In this document: positions 33,276 through 42,319 of the stretch, one piece after another
Layout: each line of letters opens with the position of its first letter
Position numbering within the stretch: position 1 is the first letter of the stretch
The notes under the pieces: generated by a model
The model's database searches: none
What the model was told of the DNA's origin: nothing
The model's input: only the letters and a program-made list of their open reading frames with translations
Assembly (NCBI GenBank): GCA_017745115.1
Contig: JAGIAA010000017.1
Location: forward strand, 1 to 51,609
From: Sphingobium sp.
GTDB taxonomy: Bacteria; Pseudomonadota; Alphaproteobacteria; Sphingomonadales; Sphingomonadaceae
Direction: 5' to 3'
Length of the DNA stretch: 51,609 bases
Program-made: the position numbers and the translations under genes

Positions 33276-34313
33276 ATGAAAGTCCGCAAGATCGCCACCG
33301 AGGAAGCCTGGTCGATCCCCGAGGTCGCCGCGGAGCTCAAGAAGGTCTCGAACGGCCCTTCGCAGAGCCTCGACAAGCTGCTGGTCAGGGGCATCTACGA
33401 CCAGGAGGGGGGCGGCGCTCGATATGCCGGCGTGAACTTCCTCGACGGCCTGCTCGACGCCGAGGACATGCGCCTCAAGCAAATGGACGAGCTGGGCATC
33501 GACATGCAGCTGCTCGCGCTCACCGCGCCGGGCGTGCAGATGTTCGACGCAGACACGGCGATGGAGCTGGCGATCCTCTCCAACGACATCCTCTCGGAGC
33601 TGTGCCGGAAATATCCTCTGCGCTTCGCCAGCCTTGCCAGCTTCGCGCCGCACAGCCCCAAGCGCGCCGCCAAGGAAATGGAGCGCGCGATCAACGAGCT
33701 GGGCATGAACGGCTTCATGATCAACAGCCACACCTATGACGAATATCTCGACGACCCTAAATTCTGGCCCATCCTCGAAGCTGCCGAAGCGCTCGACCGC
33801 TGCATTTACATCCACCCGCGTGCGGCCAGCTACGGCTTCAAGGGGCCGCTGCAGAATTACGGCATGGACAGCGCCATGTGGGGCTATGGCATGGAGGTCG
33901 GCACCCACGCCGTGCGCATGATGGCGGGCGGCGTGTTCGACGCCTTCCCCAAGCTCAAGATCTGCATCGGCCATATGGGCGAGGCCGTGCCCTTCTGGCT
34001 CTGGCGTCTCAATTTCATGAACACGCGCTCGCAGAAGGCCGGCCGTTCGAAGAAGACACAGCGCAGCATGGCCGAGTATTTCCAGGACAATTTCGTCATC
34101 ACCAACAGCGGCGTCGAGGACGATCTCGCGCTGCGTTACTCGATCGACAAGCTGGGCATCGACAATGTCATGTGGGCGATCGACTATCCCTACCAGCCGA
34201 TGAAGCCGTCGGTCGACTTCATCGACAACTTCCCCTGCACGGACGCCGAGCGCCATGCGCTCTGCCATGGCAATGCGGAGCGGATCTTCCACATCGCACC
34301 GCTCGCCGACTGA
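33276..34313 (+). CDS. Amidohydrolase-family decarboxylase (5-carboxyvanillate / gamma-resorcylate type)
   Basis: A 345-residue protein of the ACMSD-like amidohydrolase superfamily. Metal ligands are expected at ATEEAW (Glu9 or Glu10), YIHPRA (His180), IGHMGE (His233) and AIDYPYQ (Asp303). The order and spacing match LigW of Sphingomonas SYK-6 and gamma-resorcylate decarboxylase: non-oxidative loss of CO2 from a hydroxylated benzoate in the cytoplasm. The adjacent AAHS transporter supports this. LigW itself is a little shorter and differs in sequence, so the exact substrate is open. Confidence 0.82.
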   Translation: MKVRKIATEEAWSIPEVAAELKKVSNGPSQSLDKLLVRGIYDQEGGGARYAGVNFLDGLLDAEDMRLKQMDELGIDMQLLALTAPGVQMFDADTAMELAILSNDILSELCRKYPLRFASLASFAPHSPKRAAKEMERAINELGMNGFMINSHTYDEYLDDPKFWPILEAAEALDRCIYIHPRAASYGFKGPLQNYGMDSAMWGYGMEVGTHAVRMMAGGVFDAFPKLKICIGHMGEAVPFWLWRLNFMNTRSQKAGRSKKTQRSMAEYFQDNFVITNSGVEDDLALRYSIDKLGIDNVMWAIDYPYQPMKPSVDFIDNFPCTDAERHALCHGNAERIFHIAPLAD

Positions 34314-34471
34314 GCATGCCGGGCGTGAGCGGCAAGGTGCGAACCGAGGCGCACTCTGCTTAGGCGGACCAAGAATATTCGGCGCACCCGGGAACCCGGC
34401 GGCGTCCAGCGCATTTCGTACTGAATGGCGTCGGGCGGCGTCATGACGTGGGATGTGGGGACAAGAGACAG

Positions 34472-36079
34472 ATGCCGAATCTGCCGGGCAGTGCGGAACG
34501 CTATCGCACGCTCTTCGAGACGATGGACGAGGGCTTCTGCGTCATCGAGTTCATTGACGGGCCGCATGGTCCGCTCAGCGATTATGTGCATGTCGAGGCC
34601 AATCCGGCCTACGAACGCCACACCGGGATTCCAAACGTCGTGGGCCAGAAGGTCCGCGACATGGTGCCTGATGAGGCGGACGGCTGGGTCGCGCTCTACG
34701 GAAAGGTGCTTCAGACTGGCGAGCCGATCCGCTTCGAACGCGAGTTGGTCGCGACCGGTCGGCACCTTGAAGTTTCTTCCTTCAGGACGGGCCCACCTGA
34801 ACGTCATCAGGTCGCCGTTCTGTTCAAGGACGTCTCCGATCGCGTCCGGGCGGAACGGGCCCTGAAGCAGCTCAACGAAACGCTCGAGCAGCGTATCAGC
34901 GAAGCGCTCAGGGAGCGTGAAGATGTCGAGACGGCCTTGCGGCAGGCGCAGAAGATGGAGGCGGTGGGCCAGCTTACGGGCGGGCTCGCTCATGACTTCA
35001 ACAACCTGCTCGCGGGCATCTCGGGATCGTTCGAACTGATCGCGCTGCGGCTCGCACAGGGCCGCACGAACGAGGTCGAACGCTACATCGCGTCGGGACA
35101 GGCAACGGCGCGGCGCGCGGCGGCGCTCACGCACCGGCTGCTCGCTTTCTCGCGGCGCCAAACGCTGTCGCCCAAGGCCATGGTCGTCAATCGGATACTC
35201 ACGGACTTTGCGGAACTGGTGCGCCGCACCGTTGGGCCGGCCGTCGAAGTCGAAACCATCGAGGCCGGCGGCCTGTGGCCGACACTGGTCGATGCCAATC
35301 AGCTCGAAAATGCGCTGCTCAACCTTTGCATCAACGCCCGCGACGCCATGCCCGATGGCGGCAGGATCACGATCGAGACTGCCAACCGCTGGCTGGACGA
35401 CAGGGCCGCGCGCGAACGCGCGATCGAGCCCGGCCAATATGTCACTGTCTGCGTGAGCGACACAGGCGTCGGCATCGAAAAGGATATTCTCGAGCGGGTC
35501 TTCGACCCTTTCTTCACGACCAAGCCGATCGGCGAGGGAACGGGCCTCGGGCTCTCGATGGTCTATGGCTTCGCCCGGCAAAGCCACGGCCATGTCCGCA
35601 TCTATTCCGAACTGGGCAAAGGCACGATGGTATGTCTTTATCTGCCGCGCCACGACGAAAACGACGATGGCGGCGAGATAAGGCAGAGCGAAGAACCGAT
35701 GAACGATACTGGCGACGCCCGGATCCTGGTAGTCGACGACGAACCGACGATCCGGATGCTGATCACGGAATCGCTCTCCGACCTTGGGCATGTCTGTCTC
35801 GAAGCCGGGGATGGCCCCCAGGCGCTGACCATCCTTCAGTCCGGGGCGGCCATCGACCTGCTGATCACCGACGTCGGGCTGCCGGGCGGCTTGAACGGGC
35901 GGCAGGTCGCGGACGCGGCACGCAAGCTGCGCCCCGACCTGCGCGTCCTGTTCGTTACCGGCTATGCCGAGAATGCCGCGCTCAACCATGGCCATATCGA
36001 GCGCGGCATGGAGGTTCTCACCAAGCCCTTCATCGTGAACGAGCTGATCCGGCGCGTGTCGCGGCTGTTGAACTCCTAA
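34472..36079 (+). CDS. Hybrid histidine kinase (PAS-HisKA-HATPase-REC), cytoplasmic
   Basis: A 535-residue protein with no transmembrane helix. Order: PAS-like sensor (about 8-120), coiled-coil linker (about 120-155), HisKA with the phospho-acceptor His174 in GGLAHDFNNLL, HATPase domain with the N-box NLCINARDAM and the G-boxes DTGVGIE and GEGTGLGLS, then a receiver domain (about 415-535) with phospho-acceptor Asp467, VTGYAE and TKPF. The HDFNN type H-box belongs to the HWE-like/NtrB-like group of kinases. I chose ATG 34472; a GTG at 34448 is possible. No partner regulator is adjacent. Confidence 0.88.
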   Translation: MPNLPGSAERYRTLFETMDEGFCVIEFIDGPHGPLSDYVHVEANPAYERHTGIPNVVGQKVRDMVPDEADGWVALYGKVLQTGEPIRFERELVATGRHLEVSSFRTGPPERHQVAVLFKDVSDRVRAERALKQLNETLEQRISEALREREDVETALRQAQKMEAVGQLTGGLAHDFNNLLAGISGSFELIALRLAQGRTNEVERYIASGQATARRAAALTHRLLAFSRRQTLSPKAMVVNRILTDFAELVRRTVGPAVEVETIEAGGLWPTLVDANQLENALLNLCINARDAMPDGGRITIETANRWLDDRAARERAIEPGQYVTVCVSDTGVGIEKDILERVFDPFFTTKPIGEGTGLGLSMVYGFARQSHGHVRIYSELGKGTMVCLYLPRHDENDDGGEIRQSEEPMNDTGDARILVVDDEPTIRMLITESLSDLGHVCLEAGDGPQALTILQSGAAIDLLITDVGLPGGLNGRQVADAARKLRPDLRVLFVTGYAENAALNHGHIERGMEVLTKPFIVNELIRRVSRLLNS

Positions 36080-36121
36080 AGGCCGATTCACCCAAGTCGA
36101 GCCGCTCGCCGTTGCGAGGCC
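36080..36121. repeat. Degenerate left half of the CATTGCGAG-type intergenic repeat
   Basis: The sequence directly after the kinase stop aligns with the block 19211-19252 at roughly three quarters of positions (for example GGCYGATYCACCCA and TTGCGAG). It lacks the right arm. It looks like a decayed copy of the element at 19239-19320 with its upstream flank. Confidence 0.5.
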
Positions 36122-36134
36122 GGCGGATCAGACG

Positions 36135-37787
36135 CTAGCCTCCGGCTTCAATGATGTCCGCGGCATCGGTGAGGCCGCGCTTGCGGGCCGCTTCTGCCGG
36201 TGTCTCGCCAGCCTTGTTTTTCGTGCGCGGTTCAACGCCGCGCGCGAGGAGCAACTCGGCGGTCTCGGCAGCCAGCGTTTCATCGTTGGGCAGCGAAAAA
36301 AGGGCGGTTGCCCCGTGTGGGTCGCGCGTGCCGGCCAATGACGGATCCTCGCTCAGTATCTGTGCTACGCGCTCCAGCTTGCCGGCGTTGGTCAGGCCGA
36401 AAATGTCGCGGCTGAAAGGCGCCAGCAGGTCGATCATCGCTTGCTGCCCGAAGTGGATCGCGAATCCCAGAGCGGTGCCCTGATACTGCGTCCCACGCAC
36501 GTCGATATCGGCACCGGCCGCGATCAGGCGCGCCGCCGCCTTCACCGACCCGCACTGGCCGCACCAATGGAGCGCGCGCTTGCCGTCATGCTGGCCGCGA
36601 TCGACCGGCGTGCCCAGTTCGAGCAGCAGGGCGACCACCTCATCGAGATCGCGCTGCGCCGCCTCGATCATGAAGTGGGGTTGAAGCGCCACGGCAGGGC
36701 GGGCCGAAGCCAAGCGCCGGATCTCATCGAGATCGCCGGACAGGCAGGCCGCCATGAAGGCTTCATCGCCCTCAAAAGTATGAGGCCTGCCGCCATGCCG
36801 CTCGCACAACGCCAGTATCTCGGCGCCGCCATAGAGCTGGGCATGGAGGATGATCGGCCGGCTGGAGTAGCCGTGCATGCCATTGGGATTCGCACCATGG
36901 GCGAGCAGCCACTCAACGCGCCGGACGCGCCGCCGGTCCACGGCATTGCCGAGCAGATAATCGAGCGTCGAAGCCTGGCCTCGGGCGTAGATCTTTTCAT
37001 GCCATCTGGCCGGATCGGAACGCGACCAGAGCAGCTCCAGCCAGCGCGTATCGTCCGGGCCGAGCGAAGTGTCGTAATTGACCTGCGTGTCGAAGGCCTC
37101 GGTCCCATGATCGAGGAAAAGGCGCGCCAGCTCTTCTGCGCGCGGATGCTCGGCGCGGTCCTGCTCGCCCTGCCCTACGAGACCGTTCAGCAGCGTGAAG
37201 GGATTGCCCCAGCCATCGTCGAAATTGGCATTGGGATCGGCGCCATTCTCGAGCAGGAGCCGGGCAATCTCGACGGAATGGGTATCCGCGCCGGGCAGCC
37301 GGCCATAAGCGAGATATTGCAACGGCTCCCAGTCGAGCGGCCCACCCTTCCGGCGCGCCGCATCCGGATCGCGCGCGAGATGCCGCTTCACTTCTTCCAG
37401 ATCGCCGAACATCGCCGCTGCGTGGAGCGAGTGAGCCGACAGTCCCGGCATGCGCGCGGAGACGCGGGCGAAGATACGCGCTGCGCCGGGCTTGTCGCTG
37501 TCCCAGGGCTTGGCGGAGTGGAGCAGCAAGTCGGCCAGCTCGGCATGGCTGCGGAGCGCGAGCGCCAACCCTTCGAGCACGTCCTTCAGATCCGCCCAGC
37601 CGGGCATTCCGAACTCGCGCGCGAGGGCGAGCTGGACCTGGCGCAGGCCCGGCTCGGCGGGGCTGTCCGGCAGGATGTCGAGGAGCCGCCGGCGTGCAGC
37701 GGGATCGCCCGCGCGCAGCGTTTTGAGCCAGGACTTGGCTTCCTTCTTGAGGCTTTCAAGCGATGATTGGGGCGTCAGATTACGCAT
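36135..37787 (-). CDS. Ankyrin-repeat protein
   Basis: A 550-residue protein. The N-terminal 120 residues are helical (LESLKKEAKSWLKTLRAGD; WADLKDVLEG), then several ankyrin repeats between about 120 and 545, with blocks such as SLHAAAMFGDLEEVKRHL, ARLLLENGADPNANFDDG, RALHWCGQCGSVKAAARLI and AELLLARGVEPRTKNKAGE. It has no signal peptide or enzyme domain, so it is probably a cytoplasmic protein-interaction scaffold. ATG 37787 is chosen because GGAAGGAAGG lies just before it; the frame itself opens at 37805. Confidence 0.85.
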   Translation of the reverse strand: MRNLTPQSSLESLKKEAKSWLKTLRAGDPAARRRLLDILPDSPAEPGLRQVQLALAREFGMPGWADLKDVLEGLALALRSHAELADLLLHSAKPWDSDKPGAARIFARVSARMPGLSAHSLHAAAMFGDLEEVKRHLARDPDAARRKGGPLDWEPLQYLAYGRLPGADTHSVEIARLLLENGADPNANFDDGWGNPFTLLNGLVGQGEQDRAEHPRAEELARLFLDHGTEAFDTQVNYDTSLGPDDTRWLELLWSRSDPARWHEKIYARGQASTLDYLLGNAVDRRRVRRVEWLLAHGANPNGMHGYSSRPIILHAQLYGGAEILALCERHGGRPHTFEGDEAFMAACLSGDLDEIRRLASARPAVALQPHFMIEAAQRDLDEVVALLLELGTPVDRGQHDGKRALHWCGQCGSVKAAARLIAAGADIDVRGTQYQGTALGFAIHFGQQAMIDLLAPFSRDIFGLTNAGKLERVAQILSEDPSLAGTRDPHGATALFSLPNDETLAAETAELLLARGVEPRTKNKAGETPAEAARKRGLTDAADIIEAGG

Positions 37788-37954
37788 AGACCTTCCTTCC
37801 GTCATAGCCCGCGTCCGCTGAACAGGCCGGAAGAAGGTTTGATCTGTCGATCAACCGGGAGATGGGTGGGATAGTCCCTTGCCGCGGACAGGCGGCGCCC
37901 CAGAGCGCACTGGAGGGGAATTTGCGGGAGCAAGCAGGGGCTGTCAAGCGTGCC

Positions 37955-37991
37955 CTCCTATCCTCGCCCCAGAATGGGGCGAGGATAGGAG
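37955..37991. repeat. Perfect 17-bp inverted repeat with 3-base loop
   Basis: CTCCTATCCTCGCCCCA and its exact reverse complement flank GAA. It lies three bases downstream of the oxidoreductase stop codon (minus strand). Such a hairpin would be extremely stable in RNA, yet no T-tract follows on either strand. Confidence 0.9.
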
Positions 37992-37994
37992 ACC

Positions 37995-38906
37995 TCACTC
38001 GAAGAAGGCGATGCTCCGGCACTCGATGCTTTCGCGCGGCTGAGCGCCGGGGAGGCTCGAATCCCAGAAGGCCGTGTGCGGGACGCGCCAGGCGCCCTGT
38101 TGCGCGCTGTCGTGGAATTTGAAGAGCAGCGCCTCGTCCTTGACCATGTTCGAGAAATACCACCAGCGATGGTCGGGATTGTGGTGGAAGATCGCCGCCG
38201 CAATGGGATTGTCCTCATCGGCAACCGGCATCGGGGCGAACAGATCGTCGGGGATCTTGTCGACCACCCAGAGCGTGTTGGGCGTGCCCTCGTCGTCGCG
38301 GACACTGCGCCCGTCGCAGATCGCCAGCGGGCAATCCTGCGGCGGCGGCGAATAGGTGCGCCAGAAGCTCGAGATGATGAAGCGCTTGTAGCCCGGACCG
38401 TTGGGACGGACCTTCGCATAGGCGCGGTCGGCAGCCTGGATCTGGCGCCCGGGATCGGTGTCGACATGAACCTCGCCCGCAGGCGGCTGGACACCGGCGC
38501 GATGCTGGTAGGATTCGCCCTCCGAGCGCTGCTTCTGGCGGCTGGCCACATCGCCCGACGTGCGGATCATCCAGCCCATGGCCCAGACGAAATCGGCGCC
38601 CGTGGCCTCCTGCACATAGCGCTCGACCTCGGCGGAATATTTGGCCTCGACCTCTTGCGTGTCGGTGAAGTCGTTCACGGCAGTGGGCGCGTCGAGCAGC
38701 TTGAAGCCGTGCGAGGCGAGGCTGAAATGATCGCGGATCGGGCGCGCGTCGCGGATCGTCATCTCATAGGGGCCGTATTTGCCGGTATTCACCTCGACGC
38801 CTGCCGAGACGAAGCGCCGGTTGATCGGCGTGCCCGGCAGCAGATATTTGAGGTCGGCCTGAACCGAGCGCACGCTCTCCTCGATGTCGATGGTGTCGAC
38901 GGCCAT
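37995..38906 (-). CDS. CmcJ/NvfI-family oxidoreductase
   Basis: A 303-residue protein with the pattern of the CmcJ/NvfI/AsaB group: HVDTD (about 147-151), then GPGYKRFIISSFWRTY, LAICDGRSV, and a C-terminal block HRWWYFSNMVKDEALLFK...DS. Members are found in natural-product pathways and are thought to be 2-oxoglutarate/Fe-dependent or related hydroxylases; the reaction here is unknown. ATG 38906 is preceded by GAGGAGA. It is divergent from putA with a strong operator-like palindrome between them. Confidence 0.75.
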   Translation of the reverse strand: MAVDTIDIEESVRSVQADLKYLLPGTPINRRFVSAGVEVNTGKYGPYEMTIRDARPIRDHFSLASHGFKLLDAPTAVNDFTDTQEVEAKYSAEVERYVQEATGADFVWAMGWMIRTSGDVASRQKQRSEGESYQHRAGVQPPAGEVHVDTDPGRQIQAADRAYAKVRPNGPGYKRFIISSFWRTYSPPPQDCPLAICDGRSVRDDEGTPNTLWVVDKIPDDLFAPMPVADEDNPIAAAIFHHNPDHRWWYFSNMVKDEALLFKFHDSAQQGAWRVPHTAFWDSSLPGAQPRESIECRSIAFFE

Positions 38907-38980
38907 GTGCGCTCTCCTCAATTTGCACGATCGTTTGAACAGCAATGAGCGGCAGAGCGCCGTCCTGTCAACGATTCCGG

Positions 38981-39003
38981 TTCGCGTAATAAAATTACGC
39001 GAA
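38981..39003. promoter_or_regulatory. Perfect operator-like palindrome between the CmcJ-like gene and putA
   Basis: The 10-base arm TTCGCGTAAT and its exact reverse complement are separated by AAA. The AT-rich centre with GC-rich ends resembles binding sites of Lrp/AsnC-family regulators, and in alphaproteobacteria the Lrp-like PutR controls putA. The site lies 76 bases upstream of the putA start. No PutR gene is in the window. Confidence 0.55.
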
Positions 39004-39078
39004 GGTCTTTCGCGGTCGGCGGCGCGGGTGTAGAGGCACGACATCGCGGCATCCCCTCACCCGCCGCCAGGACCCGCC

Positions 39079-42000
39079 ATGGCCGCTATCGACTGGGACA
39101 GTCTCGACGACATCAAATATCGCGATGAAGCGGCAGCGGTGCGCGCGCTGCTCGATGCGCAGCCGCTCGACAAGGCCGAGCGCGTCCATGTCATCAAGCA
39201 GGCGACGGCGCTGGTCACCGCCGCGCGCAAATCGCGCCGCAAGCAAGGCGTGGTCGAAAGTTTCCTGCAGCAATTCTCGCTCGGCACGAAAGAAGGGCTT
39301 GCCCTCATGTGCCTCGCCGAGGCGCTGCTGCGCACGCCCGATGCGGAGACGCGCGACCGGCTGATCGCCGAGAAGATCGGATCGGCCGACTGGGCGCGCC
39401 ACCTCGGCGCGTCGGACAGCATGTTCGTCAATGCCTCGACCTGGGGCCTGATGCTGACCGGCCGGCTGGTGGACCTCGACGACGAACAGCGCGACGATCC
39501 CGTCGGCTGGTTCATGCGCCTGGCAGGACGCATCGGCGAACCGGTGATCCGGCAGGCGGTGTCGACAGCGGTCAAGATCATGGGCGAGCAGTTCGTGCTT
39601 GGGCGGACGATCGAAGCGGCACTGGCGCGGGCCAAGCGCGAGGATATGCTGTGCTCCTTCGACATGCTCGGCGAAGGCGCGCGGACCGCAGACGACGCAG
39701 CCCGCTACGAGCGCATCTATGCCGACGCGATCGAAGCGGTGGGCAAAGCATCGAAAGGCGCCGGCCCGGAACTGGGCCATGGCGTATCGGTCAAACTCTC
39801 CGCGCTTTGTCCGCGCTATGAGGCAGTGCAGGAAGCGCGCGTCTGGGAAGAACTCTATCCGCGGATGCTGAGGCTCGCGGAGATTGCCGCGCGGCACGAT
39901 CTCAATTTCGCGATCGACGCGGAGGAAGCGGACCGGCTGGTCCTGTCGCTGAAGCTGTTCGAGCGGCTGGCGCATGAGCCGAGCCTCAAGGGCTGGACGG
40001 GGCTCGGCATCGTCGTGCAGGCCTATCAGAAACGCGGCCTCGCGGTGCTCGGCATGCTGCAACGCTTGGCGAAGGAAAGCGGCAGGCGGATCATGGTCCG
40101 GCTGGTCAAGGGCGCCTATTGGGACAGCGAGGTGAAGCGCGCGCAGATGGCGGGGCGGCCGGACTATCCGGTGTTCACGACCAAGGCCGCGACGGACCTC
40201 AGCTACCTCGCCTGCGCCCGCGCGCTCATCGCCGCCGCGCCCGATCTCTATCCGCAATTTGCCACGCATAATGCGCATACTCTCGTTGCCGTGCGCCACA
40301 TGGCGGCCGAGGCCGAAGTGACGATCGAGCACCAGCGGCTGCACGGCATGGGTGAGGCGCTCTATGAGGCGGCGGAGGCACGTCATGGCGCGTTGCGGCT
40401 GCGGGCCTATGCCCCGGTCGGCGGACATGAGGAACTGCTGCCCTATCTGGTGCGGCGCCTGCTGGAGAATGGCGCCAATACGAGCTTCGTCCATTCGCTG
40501 CTCGACGAGGACGTGCCCGCCGGCGACGTCGTCTCCGATCCGATAGCCGCCGTCGAGGCGCATCCCGATCGCCACGCGAAAATCCCGCCGCCGGGCCTGC
40601 TCTATGGCCCGCAGCGGCCCAATCCGCCGGGACGCGACTACAGCATCGCCAGCGCGCGTGCGCGCGCCGCGCAGGCAAGCGCAAAGGGCGCGACGGAGCG
40701 GCTTGCCGCCGGCCCGATCGTCGGCGGCGTGCTGCTGACCGATGGCGCGGACGAGGCGCGGCATAATCCTGCCAATCAAGCGGAGATCATCGGCACGGCC
40801 TACGCTGCCACACCCGCCGACATCGAGGACGCCGTCCATCGTGCCCGCGCCGCCCAGCCGGGCTGGAATGCGATCGGCGGACCGGGACGCGGGAAGATAC
40901 TCCGTGCCATGGCCGACGCGCTCGAAGGCGAGACGGACCGCTTCATCGCCCTGCTGTCGCGCGAGGGCGGCAAAACACTGAACGATGGCGTCTCCGAAGT
41001 GCGAGAGGCGATCGATTTCTGCCGCTATTATGCAGGGCTTGCCGAAGCACAGTTCGCTGCTCCCCTGCCCCTGCCCGGCCCTGCCGGCGAGACCAACAGC
41101 ATCGAACTGGCCGGGCGCGGCGTCTTCGTCTGCATCAGCCCGTGGAACTTCCCGCTCGCCATCTTCACCGGCCAGATCGCGGCGGCGCTCGCGGCGGGCA
41201 ATGCCGTGCTCGCCAAGCCGGCCGAGCAGACCGTGCTGGTCGCAAGCGAGGCCGTGAAGCTCTATCACAAGGCCGGGCTCGACCCGAACCTGCTGGCTCT
41301 GTTGCCGGGCGACGGCGCGATCGTCGGCGCGGCACTGACCGAGCATCCGGGCGTGGACGGCATCGCCTTCACCGGCGGCACCGACACGGCCGCGGCGATC
41401 AACCGCACGCTCGCGGCGCGGCCCGGCCCGATCATCCCCTTCATCGCCGAAACGGGCGGCCTCAACGGGCTCTTCGTGGATACCACTGCGCTCAAGGAGC
41501 AAGTGGTCGACGACGTCATTCTCTCGGCCTTCGGCTCGGCAGGCCAGCGCTGCTCGGCGCTGCGCATGCTGTTCTTGCCGGAAGAATCGGCCGACGAGAT
41601 CATCGAAACGCTGAAAGGCGCACTCGATGCGCTGGCGATCGGCGACCCCGCTGACTCGGCAAGCGACGTCGGGCCAGTTATCGATGCTGAGGCGCGAGAG
41701 GCGCTCGAGACGCACGTCAGGCGCCTGAAGCGCGAGGCGACGATCCTTCACGCCAAGGACATGGGCGCGCTCGGCAAGCGTGGCAGCTATTTCGGCCCCG
41801 TGATCGCCCAGGTGCCCGAGCCCGACTGGCTGGAGCGCGAGGTCTTCGGGCCGATCCTTCACATCTACCGGTACCGGCAGAGCGAGTTCGAGAGCGTCGC
41901 GCGGCGGTTCGCGGCAAGCGGCTATGGGCTCACGCTCGGCGTGCACAGCCGCGTCGAAGGGTTCAGCCGGCGAGTGCGGGCGCTAGTCCCGGCGGGCAAT

Positions 42001-42183
42001 TGCTACGTCAACCGCTCGATCATCGGCGCGGTCGTCGGCGTCCAGCCCTTTGGCGGCGAGGGTCTCTCCGGCACCGGTCCCAAGGCCGGCGGCCCCCATG
42101 CGCTCCTGCGCTACGCGACCGAGCGAACGCTGACCGTGAACATTGCAGCCCAGGGCGGCGACCCGGCCTTGCTCAATCTCTGA
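39079..42183 (+). CDS. putA: Bifunctional proline dehydrogenase / L-glutamate gamma-semialdehyde dehydrogenase
   Basis: A 1034-residue enzyme that oxidises proline to glutamate in two steps with substrate channelling. The FAD-dependent proline dehydrogenase barrel spans about 150-460 (HGVSVKLSALCPRYE, MVRLVKGAYWDSEVKRAQ, FATHNAHT). The aldehyde dehydrogenase half spans about 530-1010 with the general base Glu791 in IAETGGLNG and the catalytic Cys825 in AGQRCSALR. The N-terminal ribbon-helix-helix DNA-binding domain of E. coli PutA is absent, so this is a non-autoregulating form, consistent with the external operator upstream. Confidence 0.95.
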   Translation: MAAIDWDSLDDIKYRDEAAAVRALLDAQPLDKAERVHVIKQATALVTAARKSRRKQGVVESFLQQFSLGTKEGLALMCLAEALLRTPDAETRDRLIAEKIGSADWARHLGASDSMFVNASTWGLMLTGRLVDLDDEQRDDPVGWFMRLAGRIGEPVIRQAVSTAVKIMGEQFVLGRTIEAALARAKREDMLCSFDMLGEGARTADDAARYERIYADAIEAVGKASKGAGPELGHGVSVKLSALCPRYEAVQEARVWEELYPRMLRLAEIAARHDLNFAIDAEEADRLVLSLKLFERLAHEPSLKGWTGLGIVVQAYQKRGLAVLGMLQRLAKESGRRIMVRLVKGAYWDSEVKRAQMAGRPDYPVFTTKAATDLSYLACARALIAAAPDLYPQFATHNAHTLVAVRHMAAEAEVTIEHQRLHGMGEALYEAAEARHGALRLRAYAPVGGHEELLPYLVRRLLENGANTSFVHSLLDEDVPAGDVVSDPIAAVEAHPDRHAKIPPPGLLYGPQRPNPPGRDYSIASARARAAQASAKGATERLAAGPIVGGVLLTDGADEARHNPANQAEIIGTAYAATPADIEDAVHRARAAQPGWNAIGGPGRGKILRAMADALEGETDRFIALLSREGGKTLNDGVSEVREAIDFCRYYAGLAEAQFAAPLPLPGPAGETNSIELAGRGVFVCISPWNFPLAIFTGQIAAALAAGNAVLAKPAEQTVLVASEAVKLYHKAGLDPNLLALLPGDGAIVGAALTEHPGVDGIAFTGGTDTAAAINRTLAARPGPIIPFIAETGGLNGLFVDTTALKEQVVDDVILSAFGSAGQRCSALRMLFLPEESADEIIETLKGALDALAIGDPADSASDVGPVIDAEAREALETHVRRLKREATILHAKDMGALGKRGSYFGPVIAQVPEPDWLEREVFGPILHIYRYRQSEFESVARRFAASGYGLTLGVHSRVEGFSRRVRALVPAGNCYVNRSIIGAVVGVQPFGGEGLSGTGPKAGGPHALLRYATERTLTVNIAAQGGDPALLNL

Positions 42184-42200
42184 GCTGCCGCACCGGCAGC
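42184..42200 (+). other. Short GC hairpin after putA
   Basis: GCTGCCG and its complement with a CAC loop start on the base after the putA stop. There is no T-tract, so it may be an mRNA-end stabiliser or part of a Rho-dependent terminator. Confidence 0.4.
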
Positions 42201-42319
42201 CACCGCGACGATCGCCCACAACGATAGGGGTCGCGGAACGCCAAAGCCCATGCTAGCCATCCGCGAAACGCCGGCAACCAAGGCGTGTCCGGGACGGGCG
42301 AAGTTGGGGGAAATAGGCG

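Noticed and set aside
31991..33394. 467-codon minus-strand frame over the MFS gene
   Set aside because: Composition (Asp/Arg/Gln/Glu-rich, no hydrophobic core) is that of a shadow frame; the plus strand encodes a clear 12-helix transporter.
34317..34471. EcfG-type stress promoter (GGAAC ... GTT) upstream of the hybrid kinase
   Set aside because: GGAAC is present but no matching -10 element occurs at the correct spacing.
34190..36091. 633-codon minus-strand frame opposite the hybrid kinase
   Set aside because: The plus strand carries H-box, N/G-boxes and a receiver domain; the reverse frame has none.
38995..41946. Open frame of 983 codons on the minus strand across putA
   Set aside because: It is antisense to putA, His/Arg/Asp-rich as expected for the reverse complement of a GC-rich gene, and has no domain pattern.
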